Assembly (NCBI RefSeq): GCF_004792665.1
Contig: NZ_SRZX01000001.1
Coordinates: forward strand, 558,001 to 622,000
DNA: 64,000 bases
Reading direction: 5' to 3'
From: Marinobacter orientalis
Lineage (GTDB): Bacteria; Pseudomonadota; Gammaproteobacteria; Pseudomonadales; Oleiphilaceae
This document shows positions 49,472 to 59,182 of the stretch, in pieces (the first letter of the stretch is position 1; each line of letters begins with the position of its first letter). The notes beneath the pieces are model-generated. The model was not told where the DNA came from. It made no database searches and saw only the letters and a program-made list of their open reading frames with translations. The position numbers and the translations under genes are program-made.

Positions 49472-50848
49472 TCAGGACACGCCGCCTCGGGTCAGTTTCA
49501 GCGGATCCATCAACTCTTCCAGCCTGTCGCGATCAAGACCGCTGCGCTCTTCCGCAACGTCGATCACCGGTCTGCCACTCTGGTAGGCCTCCTTGGCAAT
49601 GTCCGAAGCCAGGCTGTAACCGATCTCGGGATTCAGAGCGGTGACCAGTACCGGATTTTTGCCCACCGCCGAGTCCAGATGCCCGGCATTCACGGTGAAG
49701 TCGCGAATGGCCTTGTCGCCGAGCATGGTGGAGGCGTTGCTCAGCAGTTCAATCATGTCCAGCAGGTTGGCGCCAACCAGTGGCAGCATGACATTCAGCT
49801 GGAAGTTTCCGGACTGCCCGGCAATGGCAACGCTGTTGTCCAGGCCCATGACCTGGGCACCCACCATGGCTACTGATTCCGGTATCACCGGGTTCACCTT
49901 GCCAGGCATAATGCTGCTGCCTGGCTGCAATGCCGGCAGGCTGATTTCCGCCAGGCCATGAATAGGACCACTGTTCATCCAGCGCAGATCATTGGCGATC
50001 TTGGTAAGCACAATGGCCATGCCCCGGAGCTGGGACGACATCGCTACCGGCGCATCAATGGCACTCTGCCCCACAAACTTGTGCTCCAGCGAGTGGAAAT
50101 GGTAACCGGTGTTGGATTTCAGGAACTTGACGAACTGCTCCGGAAACTCATGCAGGGCGTTCACGCCGGTTCCCACAGCGGTTCCGCCCTGGGGAACCAT
50201 GAGCAAGTCATCGGCAGCAGAGACCAGCCGCTTTTCCGTGGCCAGCAACTGCTCCCGCCAGGTTCGCAGTTCCTGGCCCAGAGTGACCGGCATGGCATCC
50301 ATAAGATGGGTACGACCGGTTTTAACCTGCCCGGAAAACAGCGCCTCGCGCTCGTAAATGATGCCACAAAGGTGTGTCAGTGCCGGTATCAGGTGTTCGT
50401 GGATACCTGTAACCGCACTGACATGAATTGCCGTGGGAATCACATCGTTGGAGCTCTGGCTCATGTTGACGTGGTCGTTGGGGTGGATTTTGACCCCTTC
50501 CCTTGAAGCGAGAGCGGCAATCACCTCGTTCACATTCATGTTGGTGCTGGTGCCGGAACCGGTCTGGTAGCGGTCAATGGGAAACTGGTCAGCACATTCA
50601 CCATCCAGGATGCGATTGCCCGCGGCCACGATGGCATCACGCACATCGTTGTCCATCAGTCCGAGGCTGGCATTGGCATCGGCAGCCGCCTGCTTTACCC
50701 GGACAACCGCAGCGATAAACGCAGCCGGCATGGGCAGGCCACTGACCGGAAAATTTTCCACCGCCCTCTGGGTCTGGGCGCCCCAGAGCGCATCTTCGGG
50801 CACACGAACTTCTCCCAGGCTGTCTTTTTCCGTCCTGAACATGGTCAT
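49472..50848 (-). CDS. fumC: Fumarate hydratase class II
   Basis: FumC is the iron-independent, oxygen-stable fumarase. The 458-aa protein has FRTEKDSLGEVRVPEDALWGAQTQRA at the N-terminus, TSTNMNVNEV, the catalytic region SQSSNDVIPTA, TGRTHLMDA and the fumarase/aspartase signature GSSIMPGKVNP. GAGGAGGATGTC precedes the ATG. A GTG or internal Met3 start is possible but less supported. It follows the ercS gene region on the same strand with a 132-bp gap. Confidence 0.96.
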   Translation of the reverse strand: MTMFRTEKDSLGEVRVPEDALWGAQTQRAVENFPVSGLPMPAAFIAAVVRVKQAAADANASLGLMDNDVRDAIVAAGNRILDGECADQFPIDRYQTGSGTSTNMNVNEVIAALASREGVKIHPNDHVNMSQSSNDVIPTAIHVSAVTGIHEHLIPALTHLCGIIYEREALFSGQVKTGRTHLMDAMPVTLGQELRTWREQLLATEKRLVSAADDLLMVPQGGTAVGTGVNALHEFPEQFVKFLKSNTGYHFHSLEHKFVGQSAIDAPVAMSSQLRGMAIVLTKIANDLRWMNSGPIHGLAEISLPALQPGSSIMPGKVNPVIPESVAMVGAQVMGLDNSVAIAGQSGNFQLNVMLPLVGANLLDMIELLSNASTMLGDKAIRDFTVNAGHLDSAVGKNPVLVTALNPEIGYSLASDIAKEAYQSGRPVIDVAEERSGLDRDRLEELMDPLKLTRGGVS

Positions 50849-50980
50849 GACATCCTCCTCGTCAGTCAGACTCGGTCATTCATCGAATGAACACTCCGGC
50901 CCGACATGGTCGCAAATGCCGGCACCCTGATCAAAATCCGGAATCAGGGCACAGGCTGCGTTGACACAAAGTGTAGACCG

Positions 50981-52666
50981 TTATTTTTGATCAGGGTTCA
51001 GGGATGCAACAAGACTGGTGATCAGGGCCCTCAAACGGTTGGGTTTTACCGGCTTGTTGAGAATGGGCAGGTACCGGCTTCTGATCAGCCGGCGCGTTTC
51101 GTCCCCACGGTCGGCAGTAATCACCGCAGCGGGAATATCGCAATCAAAATGTTGGCGCAGCGCGTGGATCGCCTCGCACCCGGTCAGGTCGTCATCCAGA
51201 TGGAAATCCGCCAGAACGATGTCGGGGGCCAGGCCCCGTTCAAGGGCTGCAGCAGCGCTTGCTGCGGTCACTACCCTGCATCCCCAGCGTTCCAGCAATG
51301 CCCGCATGCTCTCCTGTACCGGCGCTTCATTATCGATTACCAGAACGCGGAGTCCCTCGAAGGAGGCGGTTGCGGGTACCGGTGTCTCGCTGTTCCTGGT
51401 ACCAATGGGCGCTTCCATAACCGTACTCAGGGGCAAAAGAATGCTGAAGCAGGAGCCCTTGCCATGACTTGACTCCACGCGGATCTCACAACCCAGCACC
51501 CTCGCCATGCGTTCAACAATCGCCAATCCCAGACCAACGCCCTGACGACTGCCACCCTTGGGCAGTATCTGATGGAATTCCCTGAAGATATCCGCGAGTT
51601 TTTCCGTTTCAATGCCGACACCCGTGTCCCATACACCGATTTCGAGGTTGGAGCCGCGTTTACGGGCTGCAAACAGAACCCCACCGGTGATGGTGTAGCG
51701 AAAGGCGTTGCTCAGCAGGTTTCTGAGAATTCGTGTCAGCATTCGCGGATCGGTGCGGACGCTGCCGTAACCTGGCCGCACGCGAAAGTTCAGTTCTGCA
51801 TTTTCAGCCAGTGGTTCGAATTCCTGCGTCAGGCTCCGCATCAGCTCAGCAATATCGGTATGGACATAGTCCGGCTGCATGGCTTTCTGTTCCAGTCTGG
51901 AAATATCCAGCAGATCCGACAGCAGGTCTTCGACGCTTTCCAGCGAATGCTGTACCCGGTGCACAAGGCGGCTTTCGTCTGCTGGCAGGTTGCTGTCCAT
52001 CAGGGCGGAGACCAGCAGGCGGGCGGCATTCAGAGGCTGTAGCAGGTCATGACTGGCGGCAGCCAGGTACTTGTCTTTGCTTTCATTGGCCTTCTGCAAC
52101 TCGTCGGTGCGCTCCTCTACCCGGCGCTCCAGATCGGCGTTGAGCTGGCGCAGTTTTTCCCGGGCCTGATGGCGTTCGGTAATGTCTGCGACAAACGCCT
52201 CCACCACTTCCGGGCCAAGGTCCGGGCGCCTGAGTAAGGTGATGGCAACGTGCACCGGCGTGTTGTCTGAGCGCCGCAACCGGGTTTCCCTGGCGCTGAG
52301 ACTACCCTGGTTCAGCAGCTCCTGGCGGATGGCATCGAACTCACCGGAACTGCAGAACAGTTGTTCCCGCAGTCGGATGACGTTTTTGATCAATGCATCG
52401 GCACTGTCATAGCCACAGATCCTCGCCATGGCGGGGTTGACGGCCACGAAGCCACCCCTGAGGTTGGCCTGAAAAATGCCATGAAGGGCGTTTTCAAACA
52501 GCCATTTGTAGCGGTTGCGCTCGTTCTCCAGCTCCTCTATCCGCTCCTGGAGCGCGGGATAGTAATTCTTGCGTACCGACTGGCTACCGAGGCCGAGCAG
52601 ATCTCCGATATCGTAGCCGGTATCTCCGGGATCAGAGGGCTTCTTCATAAACGACTTCGACATCAC
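50981..52666 (-). CDS. ercS: ErcS-like hybrid sensor histidine kinase/response regulator
   Basis: A cytoplasmic hybrid sensor of 561 aa. Order: coiled coil and PAS domain (about 40-165), second coiled coil (170-205), HisKA with ASHDLLQPLNAARLL (His near 212), HATPase with NLLSNAFRYT, DTGVGI and GVGLGLAI, and a C-terminal receiver (about 435-555) with phospho-acceptor Asp in VLADFHLDD. No membrane helix. This matches ErcS/NahK-type sensors of the Pseudomonas alcohol-oxidation (exa/erb/erc) network, and the gene follows ercA and pqqH as there. Its start overlaps the ercA end by about 35 nt. Confidence 0.87.
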   Translation of the reverse strand: MMSKSFMKKPSDPGDTGYDIGDLLGLGSQSVRKNYYPALQERIEELENERNRYKWLFENALHGIFQANLRGGFVAVNPAMARICGYDSADALIKNVIRLREQLFCSSGEFDAIRQELLNQGSLSARETRLRRSDNTPVHVAITLLRRPDLGPEVVEAFVADITERHQAREKLRQLNADLERRVEERTDELQKANESKDKYLAAASHDLLQPLNAARLLVSALMDSNLPADESRLVHRVQHSLESVEDLLSDLLDISRLEQKAMQPDYVHTDIAELMRSLTQEFEPLAENAELNFRVRPGYGSVRTDPRMLTRILRNLLSNAFRYTITGGVLFAARKRGSNLEIGVWDTGVGIETEKLADIFREFHQILPKGGSRQGVGLGLAIVERMARVLGCEIRVESSHGKGSCFSILLPLSTVMEAPIGTRNSETPVPATASFEGLRVLVIDNEAPVQESMRALLERWGCRVVTAASAAAALERGLAPDIVLADFHLDDDLTGCEAIHALRQHFDCDIPAAVITADRGDETRRLIRSRYLPILNKPVKPNRLRALITSLVASLNPDQK

Positions 52667-53795
52667 GACGGGAGGACTTTCGCGGATTTGTCAGAATACA
52701 GGGGTCCTGAAGCGCGAATCCCGACAGATAGGGTATGTCGGACGCAGTCACACCCAGTTTGGCCAGTTTTGCTTCCAGACCCACCGCACGCTTCAGGGCG
52801 ATGATCCGCTCCATCAGCCGCTGCTTGATCACCGGTTTCGACATGCCGCGGGTGTCAATATCCATGGCCTCGGCCACCCGCCTGAAACGGTCTTCGGCTG
52901 AGGTGTAGTTATAGGCCACCACGTGCTCAAGCAGCAGCGCATTGCAAAGGCCGTGGGGCAGATCAAGGAAGCCCCCCAGGCTGTGGGACATGGCGTGGAC
53001 CGCGCCCAGGATGGCATTGGAGAACGCCAGCCCCGCCTGCATGGACGCCAGCATGATCTGCTCCCGCAGATGTGCGTCGGCGGTATTACGCACCAGCGGC
53101 TCCAGATTGCGGTTGATCAGCCGGATTGCCTCCAGCGCATTGGTGTCCGTAAGCGGCCCGCTGCCGGTGGAAACGAAGGCCTCGATGGCATGCACCAGGG
53201 CATCGACACCGGTGCAGGCGGTCAGGTAGGCATCCATGGTTTCCGTTACTTCCGGATCAATCAGCGCCACATCCGGTACAACCGCCTTGCTGATAATGGA
53301 GAATTTGAAGCGCCGGTCCGGGTCGGAAATGATTGCAAACTGGGAGACATCGGCGGATGTGCCGGCCGTGGTGGGAATCAGGATCATCGGTGGCGATGGC
53401 GAGCTGACGGTATCCACGCCCTCAAACTCGAGGATACTCCGGCCATGGGCGCTGACAATGCCTATACCCTTGGCACAGTCCATGGGGCTCCCGCCGCCAA
53501 TGGCGACAATCACGTCACACTCACTGGACCGGTACAGTTCGGCGCCCGCCATGACTTCATCCACCCTGGGATTGGGCGATACCCCGGTAAACACCGTCAC
53601 GCGAACGCCGGCTGTCACCAGAATGTCCACGATGTCCGCCACCCAGCCGGCTTTCTCCACACCGGCGTCCGACACCAGGAACACATGCCGGGCGCCGAAG
53701 TTGCTGGCAAAGTTGGCGACTGCCTTGCGTGAGCCGGCGCCAAAGACGATTTCAGGAGAAACAAACTTGCGCAGAGCGGAAATGTCGTAGCTCAT
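52632..53795 (-). CDS. ercA: Iron-containing alcohol dehydrogenase ErcA
   Basis: A type III, Fe-dependent alcohol dehydrogenase of 387 aa from MSYDISALRKFVSPEIVFGAG. Nucleotide-binding motif is VIVAIGGGSPMDCAKGIGI; metal-binding histidines lie in GAVHAMSHSLGG and DLPHGLCNALLLEHV. In Pseudomonas ErcA has a regulatory role in ethanol-oxidation gene expression, and the order pqqH-ercA-ercS is the same. The longer frame to 54053 overlaps pqqH and is not conserved, so ATG 53795 was chosen. Confidence 0.93.
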   Translation of the reverse strand: MSYDISALRKFVSPEIVFGAGSRKAVANFASNFGARHVFLVSDAGVEKAGWVADIVDILVTAGVRVTVFTGVSPNPRVDEVMAGAELYRSSECDVIVAIGGGSPMDCAKGIGIVSAHGRSILEFEGVDTVSSPSPPMILIPTTAGTSADVSQFAIISDPDRRFKFSIISKAVVPDVALIDPEVTETMDAYLTACTGVDALVHAIEAFVSTGSGPLTDTNALEAIRLINRNLEPLVRNTADAHLREQIMLASMQAGLAFSNAILGAVHAMSHSLGGFLDLPHGLCNALLLEHVVAYNYTSAEDRFRRVAEAMDIDTRGMSKPVIKQRLMERIIALKRAVGLEAKLAKLGVTASDIPYLSGFALQDPCILTNPRKSSRRDVEVVYEEAL

Positions 53796-53841
53796 GGGCG
53801 TTCTCTTCAGCAATGCTGTTGTTGTTATATGAAGTTCAAGT

Positions 53842-55698
53842 TTACCCGAACTGCTCACCGCCATCATCGCACTTTTGACTATTCCCGCGATAGAAAGCCA
53901 GCAGATGCTCCAGCAGCGCAATCTGGTTGTGGCGCTGCCGGAAACCGTGCCCTTCCTCTTCGAACCACCAGAGCTCAACGGCCTGCCCGTTCTGCTCGAG
54001 CACCCGCACCATGGCCCTGGTCTGATCCGGCACCACCACCCGGTCCTGCCCACCCTGGAAAAAGATCATTGGCCCGCTGATACGGTGAGCCTGCAGCACG
54101 GGCGTGCGCGCCTGCCAGCGCCCGGGGAAATCGTCTGGTGCTCCCAGCAGCCAGTCCAGGTAACCAGACTCGAAGCGGTGTGTCACCTCCCGCAAACGGG
54201 CGGGATCACTGACCCCGAACAGGCTGGCACCGGCCCGGAAACGCTGGCTGCGAGTCATGGCCATCAGGGCTGTGAAGCCACCGGAACTGCGGCCCTGGAT
54301 GAACAGGCGCCTGGCATCGGCCCGGCCACAGGCCACCAGGTAATCCGCCGCCCGCTCCATATCCTCAACGTCTGCCTCCCCCCAGTTGCCGGCCAGTGCC
54401 AGACGAAAACCCCGGCCAAAGCCCGCGCTGCCGCGGTAATTGACCTCCGCCACTGCAAATCCATGGTGGCACCAGAACTGGACCTGGGGATTGAAAACCG
54501 GCCATGCGGTCGAGGTGGGCCCGCCATGGGCAATCAGAATCAGTGGCGGGGGTCCGTTTTCCGACAAGCCCTCAACAGGCGGATACCAGAACCCGCTCAC
54601 ATCTACATCCACACCATCGGATGGCGGGATCCGGAAGGCTTCGGGCAGGACAATGGGTGTACCAGGAAACGGGGCTTCACCTCCGGCGAGGGTGCGGACA
54701 TGGCCGTTTCCCAGATTCACCGCCAACACCGAATCGAGCCGGCAAGCCGACCGGGCGATGCAGTAAAGCGTGGCGTCGAAGACTGTGAGATGGCGGAAAT
54801 CTGTATAGTCGGCTGCGACCCGGCCAGCTGCTGAATCAGCGGACAGCTGCAGCCATAGCTCCCCTCTCCCGGATTCATAGCGCACCCGCGCCCACCCACC
54901 CCGGCCAAGCGAACAATAGTGGCTCTCGCCCAGTTGCCAGGGTGCGCTGGCGTGATCCGCCTCTGCCGGGTCCTGGCAGCTCCACCTGGCCCGGCCGTCG
55001 GCAAAAGTCACATGCCAGGGTTGCCACCAACCCTGGTGATCGGACAGCACGTAAAGCTCTTCGCCTTCGAACACGGGCTGCTGGACGCTGCCATCGGTGG
55101 GTGTCGGCCAGCAACTTGCACGGGTCAGCGCGCCGTCCCCGTCAACATCCGCGGTCCAGAGAACAGACCTCACCCAGGGCATGTCCGGAAGGGACCAGGA
55201 CACCCAGGCAATGCGTGAACCGCTGGAGGACAGCGCCGGTGCAGCGTAAAAATTTTCACCCTCGTGCAGATGCAGAACTTTACTGTCGCCTTGCACCGCT
55301 ACCAGTTGCTGACGTCCCGCACGCTCCCGTACCGCCAGAACACGGTGATGACGATGATCCCACACCAGACCGCCAAAGCTGACATTCGGGTCCTTGGTCA
55401 CTGCTTCAGCGAGGCCTGTCTCCGGATTGATGCGATGGATCTGTTGCTGATTTGCTTCCACCGCGAACACCGCATCCGCGCCGGCGCATGCTGCCCCGCC
55501 ACCATAACCGTTGACCTGGCTGCGAACCCCGAAATCCGGCGAGGTTACCGGTTCAGAGCCATGCGCAGTGGCTTTTCTGAGCAGGTTGTTACTGGTGGCA
55601 GAATCAAACTCCAGCCAGAAAACACCCGCTTCGGAGGCAGTCAGCGTGCCGCGCTGGATAAACGCCGCCGAGGCCTGCTGTGGCGAAAGCGTCTGCAA
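53842..55698 (-). CDS. pqqH: S9-family peptidase of the PQQ cluster (PqqH)
   Basis: A prolyl-oligopeptidase-family serine peptidase of 618 aa. An N-terminal beta-propeller-like region (1-360) precedes an alpha/beta-hydrolase with nucleophile Ser in GRSSGGFTA, Asp in GGQDRVV and His in EEGHGFRQR. No signal peptide. The Pseudomonas gene at this position is named pqqH and is proposed to help process PqqA or remove its remnants; that role is not established here. It follows pqqE by 19 nt, so it belongs to the pqq operon. Confidence 0.9.
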   Translation of the reverse strand: MQTLSPQQASAAFIQRGTLTASEAGVFWLEFDSATSNNLLRKATAHGSEPVTSPDFGVRSQVNGYGGGAACAGADAVFAVEANQQQIHRINPETGLAEAVTKDPNVSFGGLVWDHRHHRVLAVRERAGRQQLVAVQGDSKVLHLHEGENFYAAPALSSSGSRIAWVSWSLPDMPWVRSVLWTADVDGDGALTRASCWPTPTDGSVQQPVFEGEELYVLSDHQGWWQPWHVTFADGRARWSCQDPAEADHASAPWQLGESHYCSLGRGGWARVRYESGRGELWLQLSADSAAGRVAADYTDFRHLTVFDATLYCIARSACRLDSVLAVNLGNGHVRTLAGGEAPFPGTPIVLPEAFRIPPSDGVDVDVSGFWYPPVEGLSENGPPPLILIAHGGPTSTAWPVFNPQVQFWCHHGFAVAEVNYRGSAGFGRGFRLALAGNWGEADVEDMERAADYLVACGRADARRLFIQGRSSGGFTALMAMTRSQRFRAGASLFGVSDPARLREVTHRFESGYLDWLLGAPDDFPGRWQARTPVLQAHRISGPMIFFQGGQDRVVVPDQTRAMVRVLEQNGQAVELWWFEEEGHGFRQRHNQIALLEHLLAFYRGNSQKCDDGGEQFG

Positions 55699-55717
55699 GG
55701 CTGACTGGCCGGGCGTG

Positions 55718-56872
55718 TCAGCCCCTGAAGAACAGCCGGGAGTTGTCGGCGTTGCGATAGGTCAGCTCCTCCAGCCCGGCGGTGGCATGGTCCGCCGCCT
55801 TGCGGGCGGCAAGGATGCGGTCGTGGTGGGGCGACTTGCTGCACACCGGGTCGGCGTTGTCGGCGTTGCCGGTCAGCAGATACGCCTGGCAGCGACAGCC
55901 GCCATAGTCCTTGTCTTTCTCGTCACAGGAACGGCAGGGTTCCGGCATCCAGCTATCGCCCCGGTAGTGGTTAAAACCCGGGCTGTCGTACCAGATCGAG
56001 TGTAGCGACGATTCCCGCACATTGGGAAAGTCGATGGGCATCAGCCTGGCACTGTGACACGGCAGGGCGGTGCCATCCGGCGCCACCGTCAGGAACAGGC
56101 TGCCCCAGCCGTTCATGCAGGCCTTTGGCCGCTCCTCGTAGTAATCCGGTGTCACAAAAATCAGCTTCATGGCCGAGCCGCTCGCCGTCAGGCGCTCGCG
56201 ATAACGCTTCACTTCCGCCTCGGCCTTCTCCAGTTGCGCTTTGGAGGGCATCAGTCCCTCGCGGTTTTCAAAGGCCCAGCCATAGTACTGGCAGGTAGCC
56301 AGTTCGACATAGTCCGCATCCAGGCGCTCACAGAGGCTGATGATATCCTCCATCTGGTGGATGTTGTGGCGATGGATCACGAAGTTGAGCACCATGGGAT
56401 AGCCCGCTTTCTTCACCGCGCGGGCCATGGCCAGTTTCTGGTCGAAGGCCTTGCGGGAGCCGGCAACAGCGTTGTTCAATTCCGGGTCCGAAGCCTGGAA
56501 ACTCACCTGGATATGGTCCAGACCGGCGTCCCGGAAGGCGTTCACCCTGGCTTCGGTAAGCCCCAGCCCCGAGGTGATCAGGTTGGAGTAATAACCCAGT
56601 TGCCGCGCCTCCGCAATCAGCTCAGGCAGGTCCTGGCGCACCAGCGGTTCGCCACCGGAGAAACCCAGTTGCGCCGCTCCCATTTCACGTCCCTGGCGCA
56701 GCACCCGGACCCACTCTTCGGTGGTCAGTTCCTGCCGGGTCTGGGCGAAATCCAGCGGATTGGAGCAATAGGGGCACTGCAGCGGGCAGCGGTAGGTAAG
56801 CTCGGCCAGCAGCCAGAGCGGCGGCCCGATACCGGGGCGATCACCGGCAGGCATGGCGTGACGGGCTGTCAT
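55718..56872 (-). CDS. pqqE: PQQ synthesis radical SAM protein PqqE
   Basis: PqqE forms the Glu-Tyr carbon-carbon cross-link in PqqA. The 384-aa protein has the radical SAM motif CPLQCPYC (CX3CX2C) near residues 29-36, [10 protein letters not shown], and a C-terminal SPASM-type cysteine region ([45 protein letters not shown]). Its ATG overlaps the pqqD stop (ATGA). Confidence 0.97.
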   Translation of the reverse strand: MTARHAMPAGDRPGIGPPLWLLAELTYRCPLQCPYCSNPLDFAQTRQELTTEEWVRVLRQGREMGAAQLGFSGGEPLVRQDLPELIAEARQLGYYSNLITSGLGLTEARVNAFRDAGLDHIQVSFQASDPELNNAVAGSRKAFDQKLAMARAVKKAGYPMVLNFVIHRHNIHQMEDIISLCERLDADYVELATCQYYGWAFENREGLMPSKAQLEKAEAEVKRYRERLTASGSAMKLIFVTPDYYEERPKACMNGWGSLFLTVAPDGTALPCHSARLMPIDFPNVRESSLHSIWYDSPGFNHYRGDSWMPEPCRSCDEKDKDYGGCRCQAYLLTGNADNADPVCSKSPHHDRILAARKAADHATAGLEELTYRNADNSRLFFRG

Positions 56873-57144
56873 GAGAATACGATCCAGTGTTGCTGTTCGG
56901 CGTCTTTCAGGAACTCGCTGACATCACCCTCAAGGGAGCCCGCATCCGGAAACTGCTGCTCCAGGGTTGCCACGATGTCCGCCACATTGCGCTGGCCGTC
57001 CACTTCTTTCAGCACTGCACCGGCGCTGTCATTGAGCCGCACCATACCCTCGGGGTACAGCAGCACATGGGCATTCTGGGCCGGCTCCCACTGGAAGCGG
57101 AAGCCCGGGCGCAGCCGCGGTATCTGCTCCAGGAGCTCCGTCAT
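56869..57144 (-). CDS. pqqD: PqqA peptide chaperone PqqD
   Basis: PqqD binds PqqA and presents it to PqqE. From [33 protein letters not shown] it is 91 aa with the RiPP-recognition-element fold. The ATG at 57144 overlaps the pqqC stop by one base (TGATG); the longer reading to 57240 lies inside pqqC and is rejected. Confidence 0.96.
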   Translation of the reverse strand: MTELLEQIPRLRPGFRFQWEPAQNAHVLLYPEGMVRLNDSAGAVLKEVDGQRNVADIVATLEQQFPDAGSLEGDVSEFLKDAEQQHWIVFS

Positions 57145-57899
57145 CACAGCCCCCGGTGCCACACGGGCTGGTCGGTGACGGTATGATACGGTGGCGTCTG
57201 GTGCTGATAAGCCATAGTCAGGGCATCCAACATCGACCATAAGATATCCAGTTTGAATTGAAGAATTTCCAGAGCACGGGCCTGCCCGGCCGCGGTGGTG
57301 AAATGATCCAGGGTAATCGTCAGCCCGTGCTCCACATCCCGGCGCGCCTCGGACAGACGCTTGCGGAAGTAGGAATAACCATCGGTTCTGATCCAGGGAT
57401 AGTGCCGTGGCCAGCTGTCGAGCCGGGACTGGTGGATTTCCGGCGCAAACAGCTCGGTCAGTGAAGAACAGGCCGCCTCCTGCCAGGTCGCCCGGCGGGC
57501 GAAATTCAGATAGGCATCCACTGCAAAGCGGACACCGGGCAGCACATGGCGCTGGTCAACCACTTCCTCCCGGCTCAGCCCCACCGCCTCTGCCAGACTG
57601 AGCCAGGCCTCGATACCACCCTCGTCGTCGCTGTGACCGTCGTGATCCAGCACCCGCTGCAGCCACAACCGGCGCACGGACGCATCCGGGCAGTTGGCCA
57701 TGATGGCGGCATCCTTGCGGGGGATATTGATCTGGTAATAGAACCGGTTGGCGACCCAGCCACGGATCTGCTCAGGCGTGCAGTCACCGCCATACATGGC
57801 TTTATGGTAGGGGTGATGGATGTGGTAATACTGGCCTTTGGCACGCAGGGCCTGCTCGAAATCCTGACGGTTCATCACCGGCGTCGCAACTACAGTCAT
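57144..57899 (-). CDS. pqqC: Pyrroloquinoline-quinone synthase PqqC
   Basis: PqqC carries out the final eight-electron oxidation and ring closure to PQQ. The 251-aa, all-helical protein has [48 protein letters not shown] and [16 protein letters not shown], the conserved active-site histidines and acidic residues. It overlaps pqqB by 4 nt and pqqD by one. Confidence 0.97.
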   Translation of the reverse strand: MTVVATPVMNRQDFEQALRAKGQYYHIHHPYHKAMYGGDCTPEQIRGWVANRFYYQINIPRKDAAIMANCPDASVRRLWLQRVLDHDGHSDDEGGIEAWLSLAEAVGLSREEVVDQRHVLPGVRFAVDAYLNFARRATWQEAACSSLTELFAPEIHQSRLDSWPRHYPWIRTDGYSYFRKRLSEARRDVEHGLTITLDHFTTAAGQARALEILQFKLDILWSMLDALTMAYQHQTPPYHTVTDQPVWHRGL

Positions 57900-58825
57900 G
57901 AGGGCACCGCCATATCCAGGTGCATTCCGTCAAAGGACACTTCAATACCGTGTTTTTCCAGCACAGCCCGCTCCGGCGAGTCCTCATTCAGAATGGGGTT
58001 GGTGTTGTTGATATGGATAAGAATTTTCCGCTTTGCCGGCATGGCATCAAGCACCTCGATCATGCCGCCGGGGCCACTCTGGGCCAGGTGCCCCATTTCC
58101 TGCCCGGTACGGGTACCGACCTCGCAGCGCAGCATTTCGTCATCATGCCACACGGTGCCATCCACCAGCAGGGTGTCGGCCTTGCGCATCCATTGCAGGA
58201 TCTGCTCATCGGGCTGGCCCAGCCCCGGAGCGTACATCACCGTCTCGCCGCTACGGGTGTCTTCGATGAACAGGCCGATGTTATCCCCCGGGTGCGGGTT
58301 ATTGCGCCTGGGTGAATACGGCGGTGCGTTACTCAGCAGCGGAATGGCGGTCAGGCGCAGCGACGGTGCACAGGGTATGGTAAAAAACTGCTGATCGGTG
58401 CAGGGCACTTCCTGCCACCGGGGCCCGCCATTCCAGTGCTCCAGCATGCGGAATAAAGGGAAACCACTGCTCAGGTCTTCGTGCACCTGTGCGGTACACC
58501 ACACATCCAGTGGCAAGCCCTCGCGTAACATCAGCAGGCCAGTGGTGTGATCCACCTGGCTGTCTATCAGCAGCACGGCGCCAATACCGGTATCACGCAG
58601 GGCTCGGCCCGGCTGCATGGCACCAAACGAAGCCAGCTGGGCACGGATATCGGGGGAGGCATTGCACAGAATCCAGCTCACGCCGTCCTCACTGATAGCG
58701 ATCGACGACTGGGTGCGGGCGCTGGCGTTCAGGGACCCTTTGCGGAAACCGTCGCAATTGGCGCAGTTACAGTTCCACTGGGGAAAGCCACCTCCGGCCG
58801 CGGAACCAAGGATTCGAATCTGCAT
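57896..58825 (-). CDS. pqqB: PQQ synthesis protein PqqB
   Basis: PqqB is a metallo-beta-lactamase-fold protein that hydroxylates the Glu-Tyr dipeptide. From [19 protein letters not shown] it is 309 aa, with cysteines in QWNCNCANC and metal-site segments [12 protein letters not shown] and [11 protein letters not shown]. The ATG at 58825 is 55 nt after pqqA. The frame open to 58933 would overlap pqqA and lacks conservation. Confidence 0.96.
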   Translation of the reverse strand: MQIRILGSAAGGGFPQWNCNCANCDGFRKGSLNASARTQSSIAISEDGVSWILCNASPDIRAQLASFGAMQPGRALRDTGIGAVLLIDSQVDHTTGLLMLREGLPLDVWCTAQVHEDLSSGFPLFRMLEHWNGGPRWQEVPCTDQQFFTIPCAPSLRLTAIPLLSNAPPYSPRRNNPHPGDNIGLFIEDTRSGETVMYAPGLGQPDEQILQWMRKADTLLVDGTVWHDDEMLRCEVGTRTGQEMGHLAQSGPGGMIEVLDAMPAKRKILIHINNTNPILNEDSPERAVLEKHGIEVSFDGMHLDMAVPS

Positions 58826-58880
58826 GGCGGGAACTCCGGAAACAAAAACGGCCAGCGCGATGTGGCTGGCCATCCTTTTC

Positions 58881-58952
58881 TCAGCGGTTGGCGAAGTACA
58901 TGGTGACTTCGAATCCGATCCGCAGGTCTTCATAGGCTGGTTTGGTCCACAT
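58881..58952 (-). CDS. pqqA: PQQ precursor peptide PqqA (23 aa)
   Basis: The ribosomal precursor of pyrroloquinoline quinone. The 23-residue peptide starts [15 protein letters not shown] and ends VTMYFANR, with the cross-linked pair Glu15 and Tyr19 in EVTMY. The ATG at 58952 is preceded by AAGAGGT. It heads pqqABCDE-pqqH. Too short for usual gene callers. The neighbouring exaC has the same ribosome-site sequence, AAGAGGTxAAG. Confidence 0.97.
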   Translation of the reverse strand: MWTKPAYEDLRIGFEVTMYFANR

Positions 58953-59040
58953 GATGCTTACCTCTTGTGATGTTTGTTGTGGCGTTGAGGATCCGTTAAC
59001 GGGTATTCCGGTAACTCACTTCTCATCCTACGCAGTCTAA

Positions 59041-59052
59041 GGATAGTCAAAT
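59041..59052 (-). promoter_or_regulatory. Putative regulator box upstream of pqqA
   Basis: On the minus strand ATTTGACTATCC matches ATTCAACTATCC upstream of exaC at 10 of 12 positions. It lies about 90 nt before the pqqA ATG. ATCCT/AGGAT, the start of an inverted repeat, continues just downstream. The likely regulator is the LuxR-type ErbR/AgmR protein known from Pseudomonas; none is in the window. Confidence 0.45.
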
Positions 59053-59182
59053 ATGGTACTTTGGGACTGATTTTTTGCCTTGGGCTGCACTGCACCGGGA
59101 AAGAATGTGCACATCCATGTGCTGACTCCCCGCCGGACCCGCGTGGACAGGCCCGGGCACATCCGTCATGACTTTGCCAGGC

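Noticed and set aside
52632..54053. Extended N-terminus for ercA
   Set aside because: The first 86 residues overlap pqqH and are Arg/Trp/Cys-rich, unlike Fe-ADH proteins.
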